In this document: positions 9,590 to 17,722 of the stretch, one piece after another
Numbering within the stretch: position 1 is the first letter of the stretch
How the letters are laid out: every line of letters begins with the position of its first letter
Source: Candidatus Obscuribacterales bacterium
Lineage (GTDB): Bacteria > Cyanobacteriota > Vampirovibrionia > Obscuribacterales > Obscuribacteraceae
Assembly (NCBI GenBank): GCA_031292355.1
Contig: JARLHI010000048.1
Coordinates: 434,001-498,000 of the forward strand
DNA length: 64,000 bases
Direction of reading: 5' to 3'
Program-made: the position numbers and the translations under genes
The notes under the pieces: model-generated
Told to the model about the DNA's origin: nothing
Seen by the model: the letters and a program-made list of their open reading frames with translations, nothing else
The model's database searches: none

Positions 9590-10783
9590 ATGCCGGTAGT
9601 CACCAAAGACAAAACCACGAATGACAAAGTAGCAGCGGATAAAGTTGTTGATAAAGTGGAACGCGTGGAAAAAGTCGACAAATCAGAAAAGATCGAAAAA
9701 ACTGGTAGGCATAATTTGGGCAGCGACGAAAAAAACAAAGCCGCCTCGCTTGAACGCGCCAAGGCATTAGGGCTAGCTCTCGACTCTATCAAGAAACAAT
9801 ACGGCGATGGTTCGATCATGCGCCTTGGCGAATCCCGCCACGCCAATCTTGACGTTGTGCCAACTGGCGCACTTTCGTTAGATGTGGCTCTAGGAGTTGG
9901 CGGTATTCCTAGAGGACGCGTTATTGAGATTTACGGACCGGAATCTTCTGGTAAAACGACACTTGCTCAACACATCGCGGCTGAAGTACAAAAACTGGGC
10001 GGAATCGCTGCCATAGTCGATGCCGAGCATGCAATGGATCCAGAATACGCAAAAGTTCTCGGCGTCAACGTCGAAGAGCTTTTGATTTCACAGCCAGACA
10101 CCGGTGAACAAGCTCTCGAAATTGTTGAGCAGCTCGTACGTTCTGGAGCTGTTGACCTGGTTATCGTGGACTCAGTGGCAGCACTGGTTCCGAAAGCAGA
10201 AATCGAAGGCGAAATGGGCGACAGCCTACCTGGCTTGCAAGCCCGTCTAATGAGTCAGGCTCTGCGCAAATTGACCGGTATCGTCAGCAAAACAAATACG
10301 ATCGTGATTTTCATCAACCAATTGCGTCAGAAAATTGGCGTCATGTACGGCAATCCTGAAACAACAACCGGTGGAAATGCGCTCAAATTCTACGCTTCTA
10401 TTCGTCTGGACATTCGGAAAATTGAAACCTTGAAGAAAGACGGCCTTGAATTTGGCAATAGAGTCAAAGTCAAAGTAGTAAAGAACAAGGTTGCGCCTCC
10501 GTTCCGCATCGCCGAATTTGACATCATTTACGGTCGTGGCATTAACAGCGCTGGTTGCGTACTGGACATGGGCGCAGAACTGGAAATCGTCAAGAAATCT
10601 GGTACCTGGTTTAGCTATAAAGAAGAACGCATTGGTCAAGGCAGAGATCAAGCAAGACAATATCTGGAAGCAAATCCGGCCTTGCTTGCCGAAATTGAAG
10701 CGAGAGTAAAGACTGAAATGCCTAAATTAGGTCTCGGCACGAAGTCTGCTAAAGACAAAAAAGCTGATGAAGCCAAAGACTAA
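9590..10783 (+). CDS. recA: RecA recombinase with N-terminal extension
   Basis: DNA strand-exchange ATPase and SOS co-protease, acting downstream of AddAB. The ATG at 9590 follows AGGAG at 7 bases. Walker A GPESSGKT is at residues 116-123, compared with 66-73 in E. coli RecA, so about 50 extra residues lie at the N-terminus. That extension is rich in Lys, Asp, Glu and Val and semi-repetitive ([18 protein letters not shown]). The core is otherwise typical: [39 protein letters not shown] and [12 protein letters not shown]. The C-terminus ends in a Lys/Asp tail. The gene is monocistronic, with two hairpins after it. The product is cytoplasmic. Confidence 0.97.
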   Translation: MPVVTKDKTTNDKVAADKVVDKVERVEKVDKSEKIEKTGRHNLGSDEKNKAASLERAKALGLALDSIKKQYGDGSIMRLGESRHANLDVVPTGALSLDVALGVGGIPRGRVIEIYGPESSGKTTLAQHIAAEVQKLGGIAAIVDAEHAMDPEYAKVLGVNVEELLISQPDTGEQALEIVEQLVRSGAVDLVIVDSVAALVPKAEIEGEMGDSLPGLQARLMSQALRKLTGIVSKTNTIVIFINQLRQKIGVMYGNPETTTGGNALKFYASIRLDIRKIETLKKDGLEFGNRVKVKVVKNKVAPPFRIAEFDIIYGRGINSAGCVLDMGAELEIVKKSGTWFSYKEERIGQGRDQARQYLEANPALLAEIEARVKTEMPKLGLGTKSAKDKKADEAKD

Positions 10784-10794
10784 GATGCTTACTT

Positions 10795-10813
10795 TAGAGA
10801 AGCAACTTCTCTA
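10795..10813 (+). other. Perfect hairpin in the recA 3' untranslated region
   Basis: TAGAGAAG and CTTCTCTA form a perfect 8-bp stem with a CAA loop, 11 bases after the recA stop. There is no T-run after it, so it is more likely a 3'-end stabiliser or processing element than a terminator. Confidence 0.4.
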
Positions 10814-10833
10814 GGACTTAGATAACGATCAAG

Positions 10834-10865
10834 ATGCGGCGTCTTTCAAAAGGCGCCGCATTTTG
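10834..10865 (+). terminator. Intrinsic terminator of recA
   Basis: ATGCGGCG and CGCCGCAT form an 8-bp GC-rich stem with a 12-base loop, followed by TTTT. It lies 50 bases after the recA stop and shortly before lnt. Confidence 0.75.
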
Positions 10866-10898
10866 AGAAATTAAACAACCACTGTGAAGATCAAAAAC

Positions 10899-12548
10899 AT
10901 GCCAGCGACATCCCGAAAAGAACCAAAATTGCCGCCAGTGAAGAAAAGAAATGTCCGCAAGAATACGCCGGTCTCTGCTGCGCAGGCGGAAGACGAACAG
11001 CCGAATTTTTTCAAACGCTTCGCTCCTTCTTTTGTCAGCATTTTTTCTGGATGCATACTGGGATTGTCGGCTCCCGGCATCGATATATGGTTCACAGCCT
11101 GGTTTGGTCTGGCTCCTTTGCTATTGCTTGTAGCCACAAGCGAAACAGTTGGGATTGCAGCCTGGCGCGGTCTTCTATTTGGTACGTTCTACAACGTTGT
11201 TTATTTCAACTGGTTGCTTGGATTACAACCACTCGACTGGCTTGGTTTTAACTGGTTTCAAGGCGCACTCATGTCAATGTTTGCAGTCGCATTTGCAGCC
11301 ACTCATCAGGGTATTTTGATCAGTATTTTCTCAGCAGTTCTAAGAATGATTCCGACAAAGGGCGTTCTTTATCCAGAAAACAGCAAAGGCTCATGGAAAA
11401 TACCGGCACTGCTGGTGATACCAACACTCTGGACGCTTGCCGTTAACAAAATCGGCAACGCGCACTTTTTGCTTGGCGTTCCCTGGACGATGCTCGAATA
11501 CTCGCAATACAAACAAGTGCCAATACTGCAGATTTGCAGCAGTATTGGCGGCATCGGCCTCGGTTTTCTGATCGTCATGGCTAATACCTCTCTTGCTATT
11601 TTCCTTGCTACGTTTTTCTTCTACAAAGCAAATACGCAGCTCAATGCCCCTAATCGCATCCAGGCTCTGAATCAGTTTTTGGTGATGGGCTTATTAATTG
11701 CTTGCATGACATTTTATGGCTTCTGGCAAAGTGGGAGAAAACAACCGCAAGCAACTACCAAGACATCGGTTTTACAAGCTAATATCAATATTGATATGCA
11801 AAAAACTGTGCACAAGTACACCTTGCACGAGCTGTTGGACGATTACACTAAACTAGCCGTGCAAAGCCCCGCTGGACTTTGTGTCTGGACTGAAAGTGCA
11901 TTGCCCACTTATCTAAATAACGAAAAAGCAACCAAAGAATACTTGATGGCCCTAGCCAAACTACATCATCTAGATATGGTTGTAGGCTCCATGGACCAGA
12001 GCGCTGAGGGCAAGCCTTACAATTCAGCTTATGGTATTACAGCCGGTGGCAATACACTTTCTGAAGTCTATCACAAGCGTTATCTTGTACCCTACGGTGA
12101 ATACACTCCGGCACCAGCGCGCTGCTTTCCTGAGTGGATATTACGCCTAACGAACACACCAGCTGGTGGCGGTTTTGAATCTGGAGTGTCACCGGTCGTT
12201 CTCGATTTAGATTGCGGTAAAGTCGGTCCGCTGATTTGCTTTGAAACCCTATCGCCTGAGCTTGTTTCATCGAGTGTGCGCAAAGGTGCACAATTGCTTG
12301 TAAATATCAGCGATTTAGCCTGGTTTCACAAATCAATGTGCGGCGAACAAATGCTTGCTTTTGCCACTTTAAGAGCAGTCGAAAATGGTCGGTACATGAT
12401 CTTTGCGGCAAACACTGGTCCGTCTGCCATCATCGATCCTACTGGCTCTGTGACAGCGCGCAGCGCACTCGGCAAAGAACGAGTGCTAACAGGAACGAGT
12501 GCCTTCATTAAAGAAAACACTCTGTTCTCGCAATGGTATGTTTTTTAG
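10899..12548 (+). CDS. lnt: Apolipoprotein N-acyltransferase
   Basis: Transfers the third acyl chain to the N-terminal Cys of lipoproteins, after LspA has acted. It is an inner-membrane enzyme with about seven hydrophobic segments in the first 280 residues and a nitrilase-type domain behind them. The catalytic triad is visible, numbered from this start: Glu332 in VWTESALP, Lys393 in YHKRYLVPYGEY and Cys447 in PLICFETL. I used the ATG at 10899 because GAAG lies 9 bases upstream. A GTG at 10884 would add five residues. The basic N-terminus of about 40 residues before the first membrane span is longer than usual. It follows the recA terminator. Confidence 0.93.
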   Translation: MPATSRKEPKLPPVKKRNVRKNTPVSAAQAEDEQPNFFKRFAPSFVSIFSGCILGLSAPGIDIWFTAWFGLAPLLLLVATSETVGIAAWRGLLFGTFYNVVYFNWLLGLQPLDWLGFNWFQGALMSMFAVAFAATHQGILISIFSAVLRMIPTKGVLYPENSKGSWKIPALLVIPTLWTLAVNKIGNAHFLLGVPWTMLEYSQYKQVPILQICSSIGGIGLGFLIVMANTSLAIFLATFFFYKANTQLNAPNRIQALNQFLVMGLLIACMTFYGFWQSGRKQPQATTKTSVLQANINIDMQKTVHKYTLHELLDDYTKLAVQSPAGLCVWTESALPTYLNNEKATKEYLMALAKLHHLDMVVGSMDQSAEGKPYNSAYGITAGGNTLSEVYHKRYLVPYGEYTPAPARCFPEWILRLTNTPAGGGFESGVSPVVLDLDCGKVGPLICFETLSPELVSSSVRKGAQLLVNISDLAWFHKSMCGEQMLAFATLRAVENGRYMIFAANTGPSAIIDPTGSVTARSALGKERVLTGTSAFIKENTLFSQWYVF

Positions 12549-12556
12549 AAAAGAGA

Positions 12557-13162
12557 CTAGGATTTTGAATCTGTAGTTCTAAAGACTTTAAAAGACTCGA
12601 CGCTTTTAGGATCTGGTATTTGAGATATACGGTTGTTGGCCATTTTCCCTTCGCCAACGGCAATACCAATGTTGCCTGGGTCATCCACTTTAGTGCTATC
12701 GAGGCGCGGTCCAGTTACAACTACGTCTCCAGCCTGGATCTTTGAGCCCTCTGGCAGCTGTGTCATGCCAGGAATTTCATCCACGTTTTTGGCTTGGTGA
12801 ACGTCAGGGTTCATTTTAATGCCCTCCTGACTCAAAACATTACGAACATGCCTAAGGGTCATCCCATCGGGCTCTGATTCAGAAGCATGCAAGTCGGCTC
12901 GGACAGCAAGCTTCTCGGCAAGGGACGGCTTACCAAGATCTTTCAATGCATCCTTCATCCGCGGATCAATGGTTTTCGCGTAGTCCATCATAGTAAGCCT
13001 TTCGCCAAGCGACGGCTTACCAAGATTGTTGGCCGCTTCCTTCATCTGCAAGTCAAAACACTGGTTCGACAAACTCTTGGGGTCTGCCACATCTTTAGGA
13101 TTCGGGGCCGCCTTAGAATTCTCAAGCATTTTGCATTCGATAGGATCGACTTTATCGGCCAT
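12557..13162 (-). CDS. Hypothetical protein, NlpC/P60-like C-terminus
   Basis: This 201-residue soluble protein is not assigned to a known gene. Residues 47-56 and 76-85 carry a direct repeat (LGKPSLGERL, LGKPSLAEKL). The C-terminal part (about 141-178, KIQAGDVVVTGP... GNIGIAVGEGKM) resembles the core strands of NlpC/P60 cell-wall peptidases. The position usually held by the catalytic His (GHVGI-type) is Asn here, and no Cys lies in the preceding domain where the nucleophile is expected. It is therefore probably not an active peptidase. There is no signal peptide. AGAGG lies about 10 bases before the ATG. It ends 9 bases from lnt, tail to tail. Confidence 0.6.
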   Translation of the reverse strand: MADKVDPIECKMLENSKAAPNPKDVADPKSLSNQCFDLQMKEAANNLGKPSLGERLTMMDYAKTIDPRMKDALKDLGKPSLAEKLAVRADLHASESEPDGMTLRHVRNVLSQEGIKMNPDVHQAKNVDEIPGMTQLPEGSKIQAGDVVVTGPRLDSTKVDDPGNIGIAVGEGKMANNRISQIPDPKSVESFKVFRTTDSKS

Positions 13163-13282
13163 ATTCCATTACCTCTAACCCTTGTCCTTTGGATACATTC
13201 CCTCAATCATATGAAAACAAACAAATTTGACACAACAGTAGAGCAATCAGCCATCAGCGCCAGTGCTGTAGCCGGTTTACTG

Positions 13283-14407
13283 CTACATCATTGCAAAATA
13301 TTTTTCAATTATATTTACGACCTGATGTGAAGCTTGTCCGTCGCCAAATGGAGTAACAGAACGCGCTCTGAGGTCGTAAGCGCCTCGATCGGAAAGAAGA
13401 TTGTGCGCTGCTTGAAAAATATCCTCGCGTTTAGTCCCAACGATTTGCAGAGCACCGGATTTGGTGCCTTCCTCACGTTCAGTATTTGTTCGTAGCACCA
13501 GAACCGGCTTGCCGAGCATCGGCGCCTCTTCCTGAATACCACCAGAATCGGTAAGAATGAAAAAGCAGTGTTGCATTGCCCAGACAAAAGAGACATAGTC
13601 AACAGGTTCTATGAGGATAATGCGTGGATGGTTTTTAAGGGTGGTCTCGATCAGGTCATGAATAACTGGATTCTTGTGCATTGGATAGAGAATCTGAGTA
13701 TCTGGAAATTGATCAACTATTTGTTTGAGAGCTGCAGCTATCTCACCCATTGCGCTACGATTTTCACGTCTGTGAACGCTTGCTAAAAGCACGCGATACT
13801 TTGTGAAATCTGCCGCTCCAAAAAGTTTTTTTTGATCTATCTGTGACGTTTGCAGTTGTTCGAGTGCGTCTATCAAAGAATCAATGACTGTGTTGCCAGT
13901 TAAATAAACATGCTTTTCAATCGATTCACGACGCAGGTTTTCGACTGCTTGCTGCGTAGGCGCAAAGTGCAGCGTTGAAAGTTGCGACGCCAATCGTCGA
14001 TACATTTCTTCCGCAAAGGGATTGTAGCGGTCAGCGGTGCGCAAACCGGCTTCAACGTGAGCAACTGGCACCTTGTGATAATGAGCCACAAGAGCCGCAG
14101 TCATTACCATGATTGTGTCACCCTGGACTAGAACTAAGTCAGGAGAAAATTTGTTGAAGGCCTCTTCAAGACCAGAAATCATGAGAGCTGTATGCTCAGC
14201 CAGTGAAAGCCTCGGTCTAGTCAAATTCAGATCTAAATCGACCTCGATTTGCAAACAACCGATCATCTGGTCGAGTATTTCGCGGTGGTAGCCAGTGACC
14301 ACCACTATCGGCGTTAAATAGAGACTTTTCTTGAGAGCCTGTATCACCGGAGCCAGTTTAATTGACTCCGAGCGCGTGCCAAAGACGCACATCACCTTTT
14401 TTTTCAC
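13283..14407 (-). CDS. wecB: UDP-N-acetylglucosamine 2-epimerase
   Basis: Converts UDP-GlcNAc to UDP-ManNAc for surface polysaccharide synthesis. The 374-residue length and the motifs are typical: VFGTRSESIKLAPV at the N-terminus, VQGDTIMVMTAAL, HVEAGLRT, TGNTVIDSL, HRRENR and LTDSGGIQEEAP near the C-terminus. The usual GTRPEA reads GTRSES here, a mild deviation. The start is a GTG at 14407 (AGG 7 bases upstream). No other polysaccharide genes are adjacent. The enzyme is cytoplasmic. Confidence 0.92.
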   Translation of the reverse strand: MKKKVMCVFGTRSESIKLAPVIQALKKSLYLTPIVVVTGYHREILDQMIGCLQIEVDLDLNLTRPRLSLAEHTALMISGLEEAFNKFSPDLVLVQGDTIMVMTAALVAHYHKVPVAHVEAGLRTADRYNPFAEEMYRRLASQLSTLHFAPTQQAVENLRRESIEKHVYLTGNTVIDSLIDALEQLQTSQIDQKKLFGAADFTKYRVLLASVHRRENRSAMGEIAAALKQIVDQFPDTQILYPMHKNPVIHDLIETTLKNHPRIILIEPVDYVSFVWAMQHCFFILTDSGGIQEEAPMLGKPVLVLRTNTEREEGTKSGALQIVGTKREDIFQAAHNLLSDRGAYDLRARSVTPFGDGQASHQVVNIIEKYFAMM

Positions 14408-14438
14408 AGCTCAACCTAATGAGACAGGCAAGATCAGA

Positions 14439-14786
14439 CTAACCGGGACCGCCGCCACCAATTTTCATCGCTGACTTTATTTCTATTTCAACAATGGTTT
14501 TGCCGCCGCTTGGGGTCATCGTCTTAATGCGACCCATCGCCACTTCGCCCCATTTATCAGAATTAGGCGTCATGCCTTCGCCTCTTTGCATAACTTTCAA
14601 AGAGTCATCTTTGGCGTTCTTCTTTTCAACGACGCCATCCAATTCCACGGTTATCAAGGTCGCGCCCATTTTATTCTTGGGTTTGGCTTTCAATGTGCCT
14701 GTGCCGATTATGTTCCAGTTTTGAGTGACAGTACTGGTGCCAAGGCCCCACTCCAGCAATTGAATTTCTTTGCCGAGTCTAATCAT
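14439..14786 (-). CDS. Hypothetical protein, 115 aa
   Basis: Not recognised. It is a soluble, beta-strand-rich protein (IIGTGTLKAKP, ATLITVELDGVV, TIVEIEIKSAM) ending in GGGGPG. There is no signal peptide or membrane segment. A good AAGGGAGA ribosome site lies 7 bases before the ATG. It lies 31 bases upstream of wecB on the same strand and may be co-transcribed with it, but its content gives no hint of a sugar-related role. Confidence 0.6.
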   Translation of the reverse strand: MIRLGKEIQLLEWGLGTSTVTQNWNIIGTGTLKAKPKNKMGATLITVELDGVVEKKNAKDDSLKVMQRGEGMTPNSDKWGEVAMGRIKTMTPSGGKTIVEIEIKSAMKIGGGGPG

Positions 14787-14873
14787 GCCAATCTCCCTTG
14801 CAAACCACTAAAACTGCCGTCCGGTTAGCATAGCAAATTTAGGCACGCCCTGACGTAGAGGCTGAAAAAGCGC

Positions 14874-15797
14874 TTAAATTCGCGAAAGAATCTTTTCCAA
14901 ACGATCGCCAAGAACCTGAACTTCTTTACCTGCTGCTAATTCGACAGAAGTTTCAAGAGCGTTCGTCTGACAAATAGAGTCAATACTGAGCAGAGGCAGA
15001 GTATCGACAAATGCCTGCCATTCTAATGGGCTTTTGGCTTGAGACATCATCGAAAGCATTTTTTTGAGCATATGCACAGGCACCGCTACGTTATTTGTGG
15101 AAAGCCCCATTTCCTGCCGCATCATCTCAAATAATTCCAGCATATTATAAATTTCTGGACCGCCAAGCTCGTATGTTTGCCCGACAGTCTCTTTTTTGTA
15201 AATACACTCAATCAAAAAATTAGCGACATCATCGACGCACACTGGCTGTACTTCATTCATACCCGAACCGATTAACGGAAAGAACGGCGGAAACTTCAGA
15301 AGGAGTTTGAACATTTCAACGAATGGAAATTTTTCACCGAACATAAAAGAAGGGCGCAAAATTGTCCAGTAACAATCTGCTTTCTTGATGATTTTTTCTG
15401 CCTGCCACTTTGTCGACAAATAGCGATTGTCTTCACTTGGAGCAGCTCCTAGACAACTGACATGAATTACCCGCTGAACATCGTGGGTCTTTGCATGATG
15501 CAAAAGACGCTCTACAATTTTGACGTGAATGTCTTCGAATGACGCGCCTTTTCGTTCGGCAAAAGCTCCAATCAAATTAATAACGGCGTCGCAACCGGCA
15601 ATTGCAGTTTCAAACTTCTCATCTTCTAATGCATCGGCGATAACCACTTCCACACCGCGTCTGCGCAGATCCGAAATGGAGGCGTTTTTCCAATCGCTTG
15701 CTCCGCGAGTGTAAACACGAACCGGTAATTTTCGCTCGAGCAGTCCACGTAGCACCTGGCCGCCCAATAGTCCAGTCGCGCCCAGAAGAAGAATCAT
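14874..15797 (-). CDS. NAD(P)-binding SDR-family protein
   Basis: An atypical extended short-chain dehydrogenase/epimerase-like protein of 307 residues. The N-terminal Rossmann motif is GATGLLGGQVL, followed by AIAGCDAVINLIGAF, then a Ser/Tyr region without a clear YxxxK (YLSTKWQAEKI). This resembles the NmrA/NDUFA9-like group that binds NAD(P) and often acts as an assembly or quinone-associated factor rather than an oxidoreductase. The ATG at 15797 comes one base after the stop of the secreted repeat protein at 15799-17430, so translation is probably coupled. The upstream in-frame start at 15842 would overlap that gene and is less likely. Confidence 0.8.
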   Translation of the reverse strand: MILLLGATGLLGGQVLRGLLERKLPVRVYTRGASDWKNASISDLRRRGVEVVIADALEDEKFETAIAGCDAVINLIGAFAERKGASFEDIHVKIVERLLHHAKTHDVQRVIHVSCLGAAPSEDNRYLSTKWQAEKIIKKADCYWTILRPSFMFGEKFPFVEMFKLLLKFPPFFPLIGSGMNEVQPVCVDDVANFLIECIYKKETVGQTYELGGPEIYNMLELFEMMRQEMGLSTNNVAVPVHMLKKMLSMMSQAKSPLEWQAFVDTLPLLSIDSICQTNALETSVELAAGKEVQVLGDRLEKILSRI

Positions 15798-15798
15798 C

Positions 15799-17430
15799 CT
15801 ATGGCCACATCCCACCAAAGCCGCGTCCGGAGCCAACTCCAAAGTTCATGCCACCACGCGAATAACCAGAGCCGCCATAAGGTGATGTTGAACCATATGG
15901 CGTCGTTGTGCCATAAGGCGAAAATCCATTGGTAAAGCCACCCATGTTGCCCATGCCACCGGTATTATAAGTGCCACCATAACTGCCGGAAGAACGACGA
16001 CCAACGACGGCTCCAGTATTTGGATCGATCAAATTGCCAGAACTTGGATCGTATAACATTCCTGTCTGTGGATCTGTCGTCATGGTGCCACCGGGCATCT
16101 GGTAACCACCAGAATAACCACCAGAGAACATATTGCTCAACGAACTGATAACCTTACCCAACCCACCACTGCTACGTTGCTGCTGATTTACTTGCTGCTG
16201 CAGATTCGAAACGGAAGAATCAAGATCGTCTAAACTGTCTGCACCTCCACGGCGAGACGGTGCTCTCGTTGACGCCACGCTAATTGGAATCACTGCCGCC
16301 AGTCGAGCTGCCCGTTCCGGCAATGTCTTATCGGATGAATTTTTATCGGCAGGAAAAACAGTTGCCTCTAGCCTGGTCAGGCGCGCGCCAAGTGTGTCTT
16401 TAGGATAGTTCTTGCCAAATACTTCTATTTCCAGAGCATTTACTTGTGGTGCCACCCCTGGACCACTATCAGGCATTCCGGCAGAAGTCATTTGACGCGG
16501 CGGAGCACTAACTGGGTACCCTCTACCGCTTTGACCAGCGCCATAGAACCCAGACGGTGCCGAGCTTGCCGATCCCATTCCACTCATACCTGAGCCATAC
16601 GAACCGGCACCATATGAGCCACTACGGGCTGGTGGACTGTAAGCCTCATCATACCCTTGTTGTCCGCGACCCCCGCCTCTTGCTACAGGATTGCTGCGCG
16701 GCACGGTCATGTCGTCGTCATCATCATCAGCCCAATCGCTACCTTTAGGCGCTTGCCGGGCAATGTCTATACCTGTTTTTTGTTTCAAGGCATCAGTGCG
16801 ATCGCTCAAATCTGTCAGACTGGACGGCTTGCCAAAAACTTTTGTCTCCAGTCGCGCTAGCCGACTATTAATATCCTCACTGCTGTGATCTTTGCCCAGC
16901 ACTTTCAATTCAATTGCTGTTACTGCAGGATATTTTTCATCCGAAGCAACAGGCTTATCTCCTGTGTCTGCGTTATCATCGCCAGAGGATCGACTGCCTG
17001 ATTTCGGAGACCTCTTTTTGGGCGTTGGTGGTGCCGACGCCGTATTGCCACTGGATGTGGTGCTCGAGTTATCGCTTCCAGAGGCCGTTTCATCAGCTGC
17101 TGGCGCTGGAATAGCAGTCACTAGTTTAGCCAGACGATCTGAATCACTACCGGTTTTCGTTTCACCAAAAACCATTTTCTCAAGACGTTCCAATCGCACC
17201 GGCATTTCGTCTTTAGGATAACTATGCTGGAAAAACTTCTGTTCCAGTCGCTCTAAGTCAGAAGCGGTACTGGCAAAAGCTGATGCCATAGAAAATGTCA
17301 CAACCATCGTCAAAGAAAGCGCAACGCCCAGCGATAAAAAGTCGGGACGCGCCAGCTTACGCGCCGTTGCCTTGGCAGCTAGAACGTGAAAACACTTATT
17401 GAGGTTAATGCCGCAATTTAGTTTATGCAC
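15799..17430 (-). CDS. Secreted Gly/Ser-rich protein with RLxRLE repeats
   Basis: A 543-residue exported protein. A hydrophobic segment at about 34-53 ending in ASAFA looks like a signal peptide with a long basic n-region. The mature part has three spaced copies of a module of about 45 residues containing YPKD/HSSED, RLxRLExxVFG and a following Leu-rich helix (about residues 59-107, 170-220 and 330-392). Low-complexity Ser/Gly/Tyr linkers separate them, and the C-terminal tail is Gly/Tyr/Ser-rich with DPxTGxLYDPxSGNLIDPxTG repeats. I associate this module with cyanobacteria and Melainabacteria, from memory. Function is unknown; a structural envelope role is likely. The start is a GTG without a good ribosome site, so it is uncertain. 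Confidence 0.75.
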   Translation of the reverse strand: MHKLNCGINLNKCFHVLAAKATARKLARPDFLSLGVALSLTMVVTFSMASAFASTASDLERLEQKFFQHSYPKDEMPVRLERLEKMVFGETKTGSDSDRLAKLVTAIPAPAADETASGSDNSSTTSSGNTASAPPTPKKRSPKSGSRSSGDDNADTGDKPVASDEKYPAVTAIELKVLGKDHSSEDINSRLARLETKVFGKPSSLTDLSDRTDALKQKTGIDIARQAPKGSDWADDDDDDMTVPRSNPVARGGGRGQQGYDEAYSPPARSGSYGAGSYGSGMSGMGSASSAPSGFYGAGQSGRGYPVSAPPRQMTSAGMPDSGPGVAPQVNALEIEVFGKNYPKDTLGARLTRLEATVFPADKNSSDKTLPERAARLAAVIPISVASTRAPSRRGGADSLDDLDSSVSNLQQQVNQQQRSSGGLGKVISSLSNMFSGGYSGGYQMPGGTMTTDPQTGMLYDPSSGNLIDPNTGAVVGRRSSGSYGGTYNTGGMGNMGGFTNGFSPYGTTTPYGSTSPYGGSGYSRGGMNFGVGSGRGFGGMWP

Positions 17431-17722
17431 TTGTGTTGGTAATTACTGAAATACGGATTCTTTGTCATATTACCATGGTTACCAAGGTCAATTTATTCAT
17501 CACCCGGCGGCATTTGAGGCCTTTTCTATCGAGCACCCACTGGCGAAATATTGAGCAGACTATGGCCCACGACGACTGCATTTGAAAGTTGTTCCTCTTG
17601 GCGACCATCGGTACTCGACCAAGTTTTAAAAGTGCTTATCTTTGCGAAGTCTTAGCATTTTTAGACCGCAACTCTGTTAGCCTGGCTGCCAATACCCATC
17701 GAAACTACGGCTGGCACAGCAA
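17431..17722. promoter_or_regulatory. Divergent intergenic region before hutH
   Basis: This gap of about 290 bases separates the divergent secreted repeat protein gene and hutH, so it should hold both promoters. I see an 8-bp palindrome ACCATGGT at 17472-17479 followed by a related TTACC half. No clear -35/-10 pair, riboswitch or small gene is visible. Confidence 0.3.
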
